A program made the position numbers and the translations under genes. A model generated the notes under the pieces. That model searched no databases, had not been told where the DNA came from, and worked only from the letters and a program-made list of their open reading frames with translations. A DNA stretch of 64,000 nt from the NCBI GenBank assembly GCA_037442365.1, contig JBBIQK010000005.1, forward strand, positions 31,575-95,574. The letters run 5' to 3'. The stretch is from GBS-DC sp037442365 (GTDB lineage Bacteria; Armatimonadota; Fimbriimonadia; Fimbriimonadales; GBS-DC). Shown here piece after piece: positions 17,036 through 25,445 of this stretch (position 1 is the stretch's first letter; the number at the start of each line of letters is the position of its first letter).

Positions 17036-17291
17036 CCCCGTTTTTCTCCCAGCTGGCGCGCTCGTTTTCAAACCGCTCCAGAACCTCTTCGGGCGCAGGA
17101 GGCATGTGACCGACAGCCTCCAGCTGGGCGTGAATAGCCTCCAGCGTGGCAAGCATCAGCTGGAGCGACCCTCGCCCAGTCGGTGTCCCTGCAAGCACTT
17201 CCACCTCTGCCCCTTCTGGCAGCTGAAGCGGGGCGCGCAGACGCACAGTGTCAGGCGATACCAGAACACCGCGCACTCGGATTTGCCGCAT
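17010..17291 (-). CDS. VapB-like antitoxin paired with the PIN toxin
   Basis: 93 residues from ATG 17291, chosen because TATTAT ends 6 nt before it. The N-terminal half is a small beta-rich swapped-hairpin-type domain (VLVSPDTVRLRAPLQLPEGA), as in DUF104/AbrB-like antitoxins. The C-terminal half is helical and acidic (PPAPEEVLERFENERASWEK), suited to wrap the toxin. Its 3' end overlaps the PIN toxin start by 26 bp. The antitoxin frame is intact although the toxin is broken. Confidence 0.65.
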   Translation of the reverse strand: MRQIRVRGVLVSPDTVRLRAPLQLPEGAEVEVLAGTPTGRGSLQLMLATLEAIHAQLEAVGHMPPAPEEVLERFENERASWEKNGDGETHLSG

Positions 17292-17297
17292 GCCTGT

Positions 17298-17303
17298 ATA
17301 ATA
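17298..17303 (-). promoter_or_regulatory. -10 box (TATTAT) for a leaderless antitoxin start
   Basis: TATTAT on the minus strand ends 6 nt before the ATG at 17291, the same spacing as at other leaderless starts in the window. Confidence 0.6.
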
Positions 17304-17394
17304 CCTCATTTCTGGAACACCAGCCCGCTTTTCAGAGCCATTCCCCGCGAGACCAGCGTTCGGGTATCCTTTAGGCGACAGGAGGTTTTTTTGT

Positions 17395-18156
17395 ATGCTG
17401 ACAGGGAAGAAGGGCGTCATTTTCGGGGTCGCGAATCAGCACAGTCTGGCATGGAAGATTGCGCAGCGGTGCGCCGCACACGGGGCGCAACTGGCGATTG
17501 CCTACCAGAACGATCGATTTGAAGAGAAGGTCTCCGCACTGGCGCAGGAGCTGCCCGACGCTTTCACGCTCCAGTGCGACCTGAACAACGACGCTGAAAT
17601 CCAGCAGGTGGTCGCCACGCTGCGCGAGCGGTGGGGTCAGGTGGACTTCATGGCGCACTGCGTGGCGTATGCGCTGCGCGAGGAGCTGATGGGACGCTAC
17701 CTCGACACCTCGCGCGAGGGGTTCAAGGTCGCGATGGAGACCAGCGTCTACACCTTCGTGGCGGCGGCGCGTCATCTGGAGCCGATTCTGCGCGATGGGG
17801 CGTCTCTGCTCACGCTCACCTATCTGGGCAGCGAGCGCGTGGTGCCGGGCTACAATGTGATGGGTGTTGCGAAAGCCGCGCTGGAAGCCAGCGTACGCTA
17901 CCTCGCCTACGAGCTGGGCGAGCGACAGATTCGCGTGAACGCGCTCTCGCCGGGACCGGTCAGCACGCTGGCGGCGCGGGGCATCCGCGGGTTCACCTCG
18001 ATGATGGAGTATGTGCGTCATCACGCGCCGTTCAAACGGGACACCGACCCTCACGAAGTGGGCGACGCCGCCGTGTTCCTGTTCAGCGAGATGGGGCGCG
18101 GCATTACGGGCGAAGTGATTTACATCGACGCAGGCTATCACATTCTGGGAATGTAG
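17395..18156 (+). CDS. fabI: Enoyl-[acyl-carrier-protein] reductase (NADH)
   Basis: 253 residues. This is the last reduction step of type II fatty-acid elongation. It shows the FabI-type nucleotide-binding stretch GVANQHSLAWKIAQRC and the catalytic Y-x6-K in YNVMGVAKAALEAS. AGGAGG lies 12 nt before the ATG, and a TATCCT-like box lies further upstream. nhaA starts 3 bp after the stop. Confidence 0.95.
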   Translation: MLTGKKGVIFGVANQHSLAWKIAQRCAAHGAQLAIAYQNDRFEEKVSALAQELPDAFTLQCDLNNDAEIQQVVATLRERWGQVDFMAHCVAYALREELMGRYLDTSREGFKVAMETSVYTFVAAARHLEPILRDGASLLTLTYLGSERVVPGYNVMGVAKAALEASVRYLAYELGERQIRVNALSPGPVSTLAARGIRGFTSMMEYVRHHAPFKRDTDPHEVGDAAVFLFSEMGRGITGEVIYIDAGYHILGM

Positions 18157-18159
18157 ACG

Positions 18160-19515
18160 ATGGCGCAGCTCAAGCCCAAAAAGGTTCAGCCGTTGGAGCC
18201 GTTGCCCATCGAGCGGCTCCTGAAGCCCTTTGCGCGATTCGCCAAGCAGTCCAGCGCAGGCGGGATGGTGCTGCTGGCGTGCGCCATCGTCGCGCTGCTG
18301 TGGGCGAACTCGCCGCTGGGCGAGTATTACTTCCGACTGTGGTCTACCCCGGTCGAAGTGCGCTTCGGCAATCTGATCGACATCAACAAGCCGCTGCTGC
18401 TCTGGATTAACGACGGCTTGATGGCGGTGTTTTTCTTCCTGGTGGGGATGGAGATTAAGCGCGAGTTGCTGGTGGGGGAGTTGCGCTCGCCGCGCAAAGC
18501 CGCGCTGTCGATGGCGGCGGCGCTGGGCGGGATGGTCGTGCCTGCGCTGATTTATGTCGCGCTGAATTGGGGCACGCCCGAAATTCGGGGCTGGGGCGTG
18601 CCGATGGCGACCGATATTGCCTTCGCGCTGGGTACGCTCGCGTTGCTGGGCACACGCGCGCCGCTCGCGCTCAAGGTGTTCCTCACCGCGCTGGCGATAG
18701 TGGACGACCTCGGCGCGGTGCTGGTGATTGCGTTGTTTTATACCGAGAACCTCAAGACGGACGCCCTGCTCTATTCGTTCCTCTTCTGGGGCGGGATGAT
18801 TCTGATGAATCGGCTGGGCGTGCGCAATGGGCTGATTTACTTCATCGTGAGCCTGGGGATGTGGTTTTTCATGCTCAAGTCGGGCGTGCATGCGACGGTG
18901 GCGGGCGTGCTGGGCGCGTTCGCCATCCCCGTGCGCTCGCGAATCGACCCGGAGCTGTTCCTTGCTCGTGTGCGCGAGTATCTGAACCAGTTTGACCAGC
19001 CAACCGCCGAGCGCACGATTATCCTCTCCCCCGAACAGCAATCGGCGGTGGAAGCCATCGAGCGCGAGGCGTTGCGGGTGCAGTCGCCCCTGCAGCGACT
19101 GGAGCATCAGCTGCACTACTTTGTGGCGTTCGCCGTGATGCCGATTTTCGCGCTGGCGAACGCGGGCGTGACGCTGGGCGGCGAAAACGGCATCAACTGG
19201 ACGAGCCGCGTTATCTGGGGGATTGCGCTGGGACTGCTGATTGGCAAGCCGCTGGGGATTACGCTCTTTTCGTGGCTGGCGGTACGGCTGGGGCTGGCGC
19301 AGTTGCCGCAGGGGATTAACTTTGTGCATATTGTGGGCGTCGGGTTTCTGGCGGGGATTGGCTTCACGATGGCGCTGTTTATCGGCGGGCTGGCGTTCAC
19401 AGGCGACCTGCTAAACTACGCGAAGCTGGGCATTCTGGCAGGCTCCGCGCTGGCGGGTGTGATTGGATTCACGATGTTGCGCCTGTGGACGAAGCCGCAG
19501 CCCCATCTGGAGTGA
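18160..19515 (+). CDS. nhaA: Na+/H+ antiporter NhaA
   Basis: 451 residues with about twelve membrane segments. It exchanges cytoplasmic Na+ for external H+. The paired aspartates of the transport site are in ALAIVDDLGAVLVIALFY, and FALGTLALLGTRAPLALKVF precedes them as in the family. The loop with IILSPEQQSAVEAIEREAL between helices is longer than in E. coli. It is 3 bp after fabI, probably co-transcribed. The 3' end overlaps the convergent ABC gene by 47 bp. Confidence 0.96.
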   Translation: MAQLKPKKVQPLEPLPIERLLKPFARFAKQSSAGGMVLLACAIVALLWANSPLGEYYFRLWSTPVEVRFGNLIDINKPLLLWINDGLMAVFFFLVGMEIKRELLVGELRSPRKAALSMAAALGGMVVPALIYVALNWGTPEIRGWGVPMATDIAFALGTLALLGTRAPLALKVFLTALAIVDDLGAVLVIALFYTENLKTDALLYSFLFWGGMILMNRLGVRNGLIYFIVSLGMWFFMLKSGVHATVAGVLGAFAIPVRSRIDPELFLARVREYLNQFDQPTAERTIILSPEQQSAVEAIEREALRVQSPLQRLEHQLHYFVAFAVMPIFALANAGVTLGGENGINWTSRVIWGIALGLLIGKPLGITLFSWLAVRLGLAQLPQGINFVHIVGVGFLAGIGFTMALFIGGLAFTGDLLNYAKLGILAGSALAGVIGFTMLRLWTKPQPHLE

Positions 19516-20761
19516 GCGGCGCGAGCTGCGCGAGCAGCGTCGGCAGGTCGGGCGCTGGGGTCATGCCGTTCTGAAGCAAAATACGCCAGAGAGCGGTCGC
19601 CGCGCCGTCGGTGAAGTCGCGCGATTCGATGGGACGGCTGGCGAGCGCAACGACGGGCTTGCCCTGTTCCTGCGCCGCGCGCGCCAGCTCCAGATTGCGC
19701 AGGTTGCCCCGTCCGAAGGGTGTCTCCGCGAGGATTACGGCGTCCGCCATCTGCATCAGCGAGAGCGCGCGGCGGAACGCATCGTCCGAAATCGGCGAGA
19801 AGGGCTGCTCGGTGATGTGTTCCAGCCGCAGGGCGCGCGCGGCTTCCTCGTCGGTGTCCAGCAGGTTCAGCACGCCCGTGCAGACGCGCCAGCCTGCCGT
19901 GAGCAGCGTGTAGTAGAGGGCTGCGCCTGAACCGCCGCCCGCAATCACGAACGCCGTCGGCGCATCGGGCGGAACCTGCGGCGCATCGTCTGCAGCGAGC
20001 GCAAACACCAGCGGCTTGCCCGTCGTCGGGTTAATCTGGGTCAGCACGGGCGTCTGGTAGACCGACTCCAGCAGGGCGGGCTGCAGCACGGCTTCAGGCG
20101 TTCCTTGCGCGACGATTCTGCCCGCGTGCATCAGCGCAATGTGGTCGGCGTACTGGCTGGCTAAGTTCAGGTCATGCAGCACAATCAGCACGCCAATCCC
20201 CTGTTCGCTGGCGTACTGGCGCAGGGTGTGCATCAGGTGCGTCTGATGGCGCAGGTCCAGGTGCGTGGTTGGCTCATCCAGCAGCAGGTAGTGCGCCTGC
20301 TGGGCGAGCGCGCGCGCGAGGTTCACCCGCTGGCGTTCCCCGCCGCTGAGCTGGCTGATGGTGCGCGCGGCGAACGCTTCGATCTGCGTGAGCGCCATCG
20401 CCTGGCGCACGGCGTCCCAGTCGGCGCGGCTCGCGCCCCAGAAGCCTTTCTGGTGGGGGTAGCGTCCCATCATCACCAGCTCGGCGACGGTGAAGCCCAT
20501 CTCGGCGGGCGTCTCCTGCGGCGCGTAGGCGACCCGCTGCGCAAACTCGGTGGGGCGGTAAGCGTCGTAGGGCTGTCCGTCCAGCGTCAGCCGCCCTGCA
20601 AATGGCGCACGGGTACGCGCCAGCACGCGCAACAGCGTCGTCTTGCCAGAGCCGTTCGGTCCCAGCAGCGCAACGACCTGCCCGCGCGCGACCTGCAGCG
20701 ACGCCTCGTGAACAACGGGCGTCCTGCCATAGCCCGCCGTGATAGAATCGGCGCACAGCAT
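19469..20761 (-). CDS. ABC transporter ATPase (FecE/BtuD type) with an extra C-terminal domain
   Basis: 430 residues. Residues 1-255 are a standard metal-siderophore/cobalamin import ATPase: Walker A GPNGSGKTTLL, signature LSGGERQRVNLARAL, Walker B YLLLDEPTTHLD. Residues about 270-420 form a second domain that begins AFVIAGGGSGAALYYTLLTA and continues with AVILAETPFGRGNL; it looks like a Rossmann-like fold of unknown function that I recall at the end of some archaeal and bacterial cobalamin/iron ATPases. No permease or binding protein gene is nearby, so the partner is elsewhere. TACACT ends 7 nt before the ATG at 20761. Confidence 0.85.
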   Translation of the reverse strand: MLCADSITAGYGRTPVVHEASLQVARGQVVALLGPNGSGKTTLLRVLARTRAPFAGRLTLDGQPYDAYRPTEFAQRVAYAPQETPAEMGFTVAELVMMGRYPHQKGFWGASRADWDAVRQAMALTQIEAFAARTISQLSGGERQRVNLARALAQQAHYLLLDEPTTHLDLRHQTHLMHTLRQYASEQGIGVLIVLHDLNLASQYADHIALMHAGRIVAQGTPEAVLQPALLESVYQTPVLTQINPTTGKPLVFALAADDAPQVPPDAPTAFVIAGGGSGAALYYTLLTAGWRVCTGVLNLLDTDEEAARALRLEHITEQPFSPISDDAFRRALSLMQMADAVILAETPFGRGNLRNLELARAAQEQGKPVVALASRPIESRDFTDGAATALWRILLQNGMTPAPDLPTLLAQLAPLTPDGAAASSTGATS

Positions 20762-20768
20762 CCCGAAT

Positions 20769-20790
20769 AGTGTAGCATGTCGGGTATCCT
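20769..20790. promoter_or_regulatory. Divergent -10 boxes, both placed for leaderless starts
   Basis: Minus strand TACACT (20774-20769) ends 7 nt before the ABC gene ATG. Plus strand TATCCT (20785-20790) ends 7 nt before the GTG at 20798. Confidence 0.6.
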
Positions 20791-20797
20791 ATGAGGC

Positions 20798-22048
20798 GTG
20801 AGTACGCGCGAGGCGTCGGGCATCACGCTCGGTCTGGAGGAGGAGGTTTTTATCACGACACCGACGCGCCCGTCGCTGGACGCGCTCTACGCGCTGGCGA
20901 AACTGCTCTGGCGCAACCCGCGCTATTACTACAGGCACTCGGCGAGCAACTTTTCGCGGGGACGCGACGCGCGGCAGTGCCTGATGAGCAGTGTGGAGAT
21001 TGCGACGCGCCCCCATACAGACATCGACTCCCTGCTGGACGAGCTGCAGGCGCATCGCGCGGCGCTGGCGGGCGCCGCGGGCGACGCCTATCTGGCGCCT
21101 GTGGGACATTTGTTCGACCTCGACGCGCCGACCAACACGGCGGGGCTGCACATTCATATCGGCGCGCCTGCTGACCGCTCACTGATTGTGTACGCAAATC
21201 TGGCGTACTTTCTGCCGTTGCTGATTCTGCTGTCTGCCAGCAGCCCCTACGCAGGGGGACGGTACTTCGGGCAATCGTATCGGGTTGCGTGTTCGTTTGC
21301 GATTGGCGCGCTGCGCGACGACCCCTACTACCGCTTTCAGGATTTGATACTCTCGCGGCGACTGGGCACGGTGGAGATTCGCGTCTGTGACCCTGTGTGG
21401 GATCTGGGGCGTCTGCGCGTGCTGCTACAGGCGGTTCAGGCGATTGCGCAGTTGCCCACAGCGCGCCCCATCGACCGCGCCCGCTACACCGCGTTGCGCC
21501 ATCAGGCGGCGTGCGTCGGCTACACGCCCGACCTGCAGGCGCTGCGGCACGAACTCGCCGTGATTTACGAGATTCCAGAGGCGCTGCTGCGAGAGACTAT
21601 CTCCGATGCGCTCCATGCGTGCCTGAGCTGTTGCGATTTCCCGAACCCCCTCTGTGAGGTTCCCCCTGCGCGCAGGGGGAACCGGGGCTGGTTCCCCTCG
21701 CTTGCGGGGGGAACCTTAAGGAGGGGGGTCAGTACGCACGAGGAACGCGCTGCGGGTACAGTGGATTCGGGTAAACCCTGCTCTGGGGACGCATCGCGCG
21801 AATCGCTTCTCCGTGTCTACGCCCACCTGAATCACGCCTACCGCACAGGGCGCTGGGAGCCTGTAGCGCCGCATGCTGTGCGCCCGTCGGCATGGCGGGG
21901 ACTGCTGGGGGTGGTGGGCTACTATGCGCCGCGCCTGCCCTACATGGCGTACAAGGCGTGGGCGGAGTGGCGCGCGCCGATACGCGCAACCTATTCCGCT
22001 ACCGAGAGAGTCGCCGGCGAACTGCTGGCGCGCCGCGCCGACTCGTAG
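20798..22048 (+). CDS. Glutamate-cysteine-ligase-like (GCS2/YbdK) carboxylate-amine ligase with an in-frame palindromic insert
   Basis: 416 residues from GTG 20798. The GCS2 family joins an amino acid to the gamma-carboxyl of glutamate. Motifs seen are GLEEEVFI near the start, TNTAGLHIHIG (metal/ATP site) around residue 112 and GTVEIRVCDPVWDLGRLRVL. From about residue 284 to 310 the frame crosses an 83-bp palindromic repeat (21646-21728) that adds arginine-, glycine- and proline-rich sequence (LCEVPPARRGNRGWFPSLAG) not expected in the family; the normal helix RLLRVYAHLNHAY-like sequence resumes soon after. The protein may tolerate it as a surface loop. The 3' end overlaps the convergent glycosyltransferase by 58 bp. 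Confidence 0.8.
   Translation: MSTREASGITLGLEEEVFITTPTRPSLDALYALAKLLWRNPRYYYRHSASNFSRGRDARQCLMSSVEIATRPHTDIDSLLDELQAHRAALAGAAGDAYLAPVGHLFDLDAPTNTAGLHIHIGAPADRSLIVYANLAYFLPLLILLSASSPYAGGRYFGQSYRVACSFAIGALRDDPYYRFQDLILSRRLGTVEIRVCDPVWDLGRLRVLLQAVQAIAQLPTARPIDRARYTALRHQAACVGYTPDLQALRHELAVIYEIPEALLRETISDALHACLSCCDFPNPLCEVPPARRGNRGWFPSLAGGTLRRGVSTHEERAAGTVDSGKPCSGDASRESLLRVYAHLNHAYRTGRWEPVAPHAVRPSAWRGLLGVVGYYAPRLPYMAYKAWAEWRAPIRATYSATERVAGELLARRADS
21646..21728. repeat. Palindromic repeat family 1, copy inside a coding sequence
   Basis: It is built as CCCCCTC - hairpin GGTTCCCCCTGCGCG... - hairpin GGTTCCCCTCGCTTGCGGGG... - GAGGGGG. The first hairpin is a perfect 26-nt palindrome. The second copy in the window (44896-44979) has the same two hairpins in the opposite order between the same inverted ends, so it is the same element with its core inverted. 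Confidence 0.8.
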
Positions 22049-23163
22049 ACCTGCACGATACGATCCATCACCGCAGGCACGGAGAGCGTCTCGCGTTTGC
22101 GAATCGCGCGCTGGCGCAGCGCCTCGCGTTCCGACTCGTGTCGCGTAAGATGCAGCACCGCCTCGACGAATGCTTCAGGGGTCGGCTCTACCACCAGCCC
22201 CGTTTGCCCGTAATCGACCGCTTCGGGCGCGCCGCCGCCGTTGGCGACGATGCAGGGCAAGCCCGCCGCCTGCGCCTCGTCCAGCACCAGCCCCTGCGAC
22301 TCGGTCACCGACGGAAACACGAACAAATCCGCCGCCAGCAGGTAGAGCGACACCTCATCGCGCGGGACGGGACCCGTGAAATGCACCCACTGGGTAAGCT
22401 GACGCGCCTCGGCTTCGGCGCGGAGCGACTCCAGCGCAGGACCGGGACCCACCAGCCACAGGCGCGCGTTCGGGCAGCCGCGCACGATGTGGGGCATCGC
22501 GTCGAGCAGTACGCCGACATTTTTTTCGGGCGCCATCCGCCCGACATACAGCAGCATCCACACATCGTCGGGAATGCTCAGCCGCGCGCGCGCCTCTGAT
22601 TGGCTGACCTCTGGGAACGGCAGCACCGGGTTGCGGATGGGCGTAATCGGCTTGCGCACGCCATACTTGCGCAGCACTTCTGCCCCGATTTCGGAGGGGG
22701 TCATCACGGCGTCGACGCCCTCGTAATAGCGGCGCAGATGCCAGCGCAGCAGACGGCGCACAGGCGCGCGCGGTACCATGCGCGGCACATAGTGCAGGTA
22801 CTCCTCATACAGCGTGTGATAGGTGCTGACCAGCGGGATGCGCAATCGCCGCGCCCAGCGCGCCCCCACAATCCCTGTGAAAAACGGCGTATGCGTATGC
22901 ACCACATCGAAACCCAGCGTGCGAAACTCGCGCCAGAGCCGTAGCGCAACAGGCAGGGCAATCGGGTAGTCAGGCTCAAACGGTGTGTAAACCGACGGCA
23001 GGCGACGCACCGTCGGGTACGGGTCCTGATAGCCGCGATAGTGCGGCGCGTAAATCCAGACCTCGTGCCCGCGACGGGTCAGCTCCTCGTGCAGCATGCG
23101 TATCGAGATGCTCACCCCGTTCAGGTACGGCAGGTAGCTCTCGGAAAAGATGGCGATTTTCAC
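21991..23163 (-). CDS. Glycosyltransferase family 4 (GT-B)
   Basis: 390 residues from GTG 23163, which overlaps the stop of the upstream HTH gene (GTGA). It begins KIAIFSESYLPYLNGVSISI, the N-terminal Rossmann domain of family 4 enzymes such as diacylglycerol glucosyltransferases and mannosyltransferases (the LNGVS glycine-rich loop). The C-terminal domain has YVGRMAPEKNVGVLLDAM and the ExxxxxxxE motif in GAPEAVDYGQTGLVVEP. Donor and acceptor are unknown; a lipid glycosyltransferase is likely by similarity of the N-terminus. Confidence 0.88.
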   Translation of the reverse strand: MKIAIFSESYLPYLNGVSISIRMLHEELTRRGHEVWIYAPHYRGYQDPYPTVRRLPSVYTPFEPDYPIALPVALRLWREFRTLGFDVVHTHTPFFTGIVGARWARRLRIPLVSTYHTLYEEYLHYVPRMVPRAPVRRLLRWHLRRYYEGVDAVMTPSEIGAEVLRKYGVRKPITPIRNPVLPFPEVSQSEARARLSIPDDVWMLLYVGRMAPEKNVGVLLDAMPHIVRGCPNARLWLVGPGPALESLRAEAEARQLTQWVHFTGPVPRDEVSLYLLAADLFVFPSVTESQGLVLDEAQAAGLPCIVANGGGAPEAVDYGQTGLVVEPTPEAFVEAVLHLTRHESEREALRQRAIRKRETLSVPAVMDRIVQVYESARRASSSPATLSVAE

Positions 23164-23939
23164 GGCGTGTCCGATTCGCGCGGGGCGTTGCGGTTCCCGC
23201 GGGGCTGGCGCAGGGCTTGCTCTTCGAGAAACGCCACGATGTCCGACAGGCGGAATCGGCGCTGATTGCCCTCTGTGCGGAAGCAATGCAGCCAGCCGCG
23301 GTCGGTGTAGCGGCGCACGGTCGCAGGGCATACCCCCAGCAAGCGCGCCGTCTCCTCCAGCGTCAGCACGGGGTCGGTCAGGCGGGCAATCAGCTCTTCG
23401 CGGCTTTCGTCGCGCCCGCGCACGGGGTAATACTTGCGCGCCACGCCGTCGTCCGTCCACTCCGCCAGATAGCGCAGGTACTGGGGAAGCTTCGCCCAGA
23501 GTTCATCCGCTTCAGGCGGGACGAGGGCTTCAGGGTCCATTTTCCTGCGTCCCTTGCGTTTGCGCAGGCGCGGTCCGTCGGAGGGCGGTTCCACAGGCGA
23601 CAACGCAGACGGCTCCGCGGGTGGAGGCGTCGTCTGGACAGGCGTTGCAGGAGGCTTCCAGTTCAGTTCCTGCTGCAGAAGCGGCACAAACTCGACGATG
23701 TGGGGCACGCGGATGGAGACCAGCGCGTGCGGCGATTCGGCAGGCGGCGCGACGGGCGTCGATGGGGGCGTTTGAGGGCGCGCTTCCAGCGGAGGCGCGT
23801 CCGCAGGCGGCGCATCGGCAGGCGGCGACACAGGTTCGGGCGCTGCTGGCTCCGCCACGGGCGCGGACGCCTCGCTCCCGTCGTCCGCAAACTGGCTTTC
23901 GAGGTATCGATACCAATCGTTCAGGCTCAGACGGCTCAT
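23160..23939 (-). CDS. Proline-rich protein with C-terminal MerR/excisionase-type helix-turn-helix
   Basis: 259 residues. The last ~60 residues carry the DNA-binding HTH (LTLEETARLLGVCPATVRRY followed by RFRLSDIVAFLEEQAL). The first half is a low-complexity Pro/Ala/Glu linker (APPADAPPADAPPLEARPQ). A middle segment with LNWKPPATPVQT is unassigned. It overlaps the glycosyltransferase start by 4 bp, so it may regulate or be co-regulated with it. A TACACT box ends 11 nt before the ATG at 23939. Confidence 0.7.
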   Translation of the reverse strand: MSRLSLNDWYRYLESQFADDGSEASAPVAEPAAPEPVSPPADAPPADAPPLEARPQTPPSTPVAPPAESPHALVSIRVPHIVEFVPLLQQELNWKPPATPVQTTPPPAEPSALSPVEPPSDGPRLRKRKGRRKMDPEALVPPEADELWAKLPQYLRYLAEWTDDGVARKYYPVRGRDESREELIARLTDPVLTLEETARLLGVCPATVRRYTDRGWLHCFRTEGNQRRFRLSDIVAFLEEQALRQPRGNRNAPRESDTP

Positions 23940-23972
23940 GGATACGCCATAGTGTACCCTTAAATGCGAAAA

Positions 23973-23996
23973 CGGCTCCAGAGGGTTCTGGAGCCG
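23973..23996 (-). terminator. Intrinsic terminator of the rRNA operon
   Basis: On the minus strand CGGCTCCAGA, loop ACCC and TCTGGAGCCG are followed by TTTTCG. It lies about 20 bp after the 5S gene. Confidence 0.85.
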
Positions 23997-24017
23997 TGGA
24001 GGTGAAGTGATTTCAAT

Positions 24018-24134
24018 CTGGGCATCGACCTATTTTCCCACTCCGTTACCAGAGCAGTATCTTCGGCGCTGGAGGGCTTAACTGCCGTGTTCGGGATGGG
24101 AACGGGTGTTTCCCCTCCGCTATGGACACCCAGA
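24018..24134 (-). rRNA. rrf: 5S ribosomal RNA
   Basis: About 117 nt. The opposite strand reads CTGGGCATCGACCTATTTTC ... GGTGTTTCCCCTCCGCTATG, the reverse complement of the conserved 5S arms. It is last in the operon. Ends are estimated to within a few bases. Confidence 0.93.
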
Positions 24135-24355
24135 TTGAAAGGGTAATCGCACCTTTTGAGAGGGTCGGTTCCCTCTCAGGAGGTGTTTGACAACTGGAGC
24201 TGGAGTCGTCGGAAGTGCGTCAATAGGCAAGCCCTCGGTCAATTAGTACGGCTCAGCTCAACGCATTACTGCGCTTACACATGCCGCCTATCAACCCGGT
24301 CATCTACCGGGGACCTTACTCCGTTAAACGGATGGGAGACCTTATCTTGGGGTGG

Positions 24356-24386
<31 letters not shown>

Positions 24387-24530
24387 CCGTCCCGACATGG
24401 CTACCCAGCGTCTGCCCCTGGCGGGACAACTGGTACACCAGAGGTCAGTCCAGCCCGGTCCTCTCGTACTAGGGCCAGCTCCCCTCAAGTCTCCTGCGCC
24501 TGCGGTGGATAGGGACCGAACTGTCTCACG

Positions 24531-25363
24531 CACATACCTCCCTTGTTTCCAAGGGTGTAGACTATACCTCCATCCTCCCGAAGGACCAGGAGGAGCCGGC
24601 GTGTGATGAGCGCCATAGATTTGCCCTCTTCAGGGCAGGACGCCCATCTCAGGCGTAAAGCCTTCAGTCGTTACGGGGAACGGCAGCTTGCACCGCATCA
24701 CTGGCACAACATAGGGTTCAATCAGTTGCACAAGCCGTTGCGCCTGTTTCACTGGGAGATAGAGCCAGTGCGCGTGTCGCTTCGGACTTGCGTGGATATG
24801 CGCCTCCAAACCAAAGTTTGCTTCGAGCGCACCACACAGGCGTTCCAAACCGATTCTGGAAAAGCACTGCGTCTCTATCTTGACCGAACCCTGTCGTTTG
24901 TCAAGTGTGCCATCGTCCATGTACCAGACTGCAAGCGCCAGAGGCGTGTTGAGCAATTCAACGATGTTCTCTGGAACCTCTTTTCTCCCATGAGGGTAGA
25001 AAAGCGCTCGCAGCTCTGCAAGGAGCGGATGGCATCGGGTGACGAAACGCCAGTATGGGTAGCCTCTGTTGGTTTGACGATTCATCGGGGATGGTTTCAA
25101 ATCCGCCAGCATTGCGTGCTTCCACGCCACATAGTCGCGGAAGCGTTCGGCGTGCAAGACCTGAAGGCGCACGCCGCGCCCGTGCGGTTCGAGATAGCCA
25201 TCTCCGAGAATCGTGCCAATCAGAAGGTCCTTCATCTTCAGCTCCCGTTCTTCCCTCGGTATTGCCCTCTGCAGCGTTCGGTGGACTGCAGGAGGGGTCT
25301 ACCGATATGAGCCGGTAGGCACCACAGGATTACTCCTGTGGGACGCCACGCCCGTTTGGGCTA
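24531..25363 (-). other. Group I intron A in 23S rRNA (after E. coli position 2593), with endonuclease gene
   Basis: 833 bp. The exon upstream ends ...GAACGU and the exon downstream begins CGUGAGACAG, so the 5' exon ends in U and the intron ends in G, as group I introns do. ACGU of the exon can pair with GCGU of the guide sequence near the intron 5' end. P7 is formed by GACUG (plus-strand 24664-24669 region) and UAGUC (24560-24566). By my numbering the site equals L2593, the position of the Chlamydomonas chloroplast intron that encodes I-CreI. Core sequence closely matches intron B. Confidence 0.88.
24630..25235 (-). CDS. LAGLIDADG homing endonuclease in intron A
   Basis: 201 residues, ATG 25235 with GGGAG about 6 nt upstream. 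It has two diverged LAGLIDADG-type helices: LLIGTILGDGYLE at residues 4-16 and LAVWYMDDGTLD near residue 100. It should cut the intron-less 23S allele near the insertion site and so spread the intron. Its C-terminal codons (from about 24671 down) run through the ribozyme core (R segment of P7), so protein and RNA functions overlap. It is a single-chain-length protein of the LAGLIDADG_2 kind seen in other bacterial rRNA introns. Confidence 0.9.
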   Translation of the reverse strand: MKDLLIGTILGDGYLEPHGRGVRLQVLHAERFRDYVAWKHAMLADLKPSPMNRQTNRGYPYWRFVTRCHPLLAELRALFYPHGRKEVPENIVELLNTPLALAVWYMDDGTLDKRQGSVKIETQCFSRIGLERLCGALEANFGLEAHIHASPKRHAHWLYLPVKQAQRLVQLIEPYVVPVMRCKLPFPVTTEGFTPEMGVLP

Positions 25364-25399
<36 letters not shown>

Positions 25400-25445
25400 T
25401 GAACCCCCCAACCCTTGGGACCTTATTCAGCCCCAGGATGCGACG

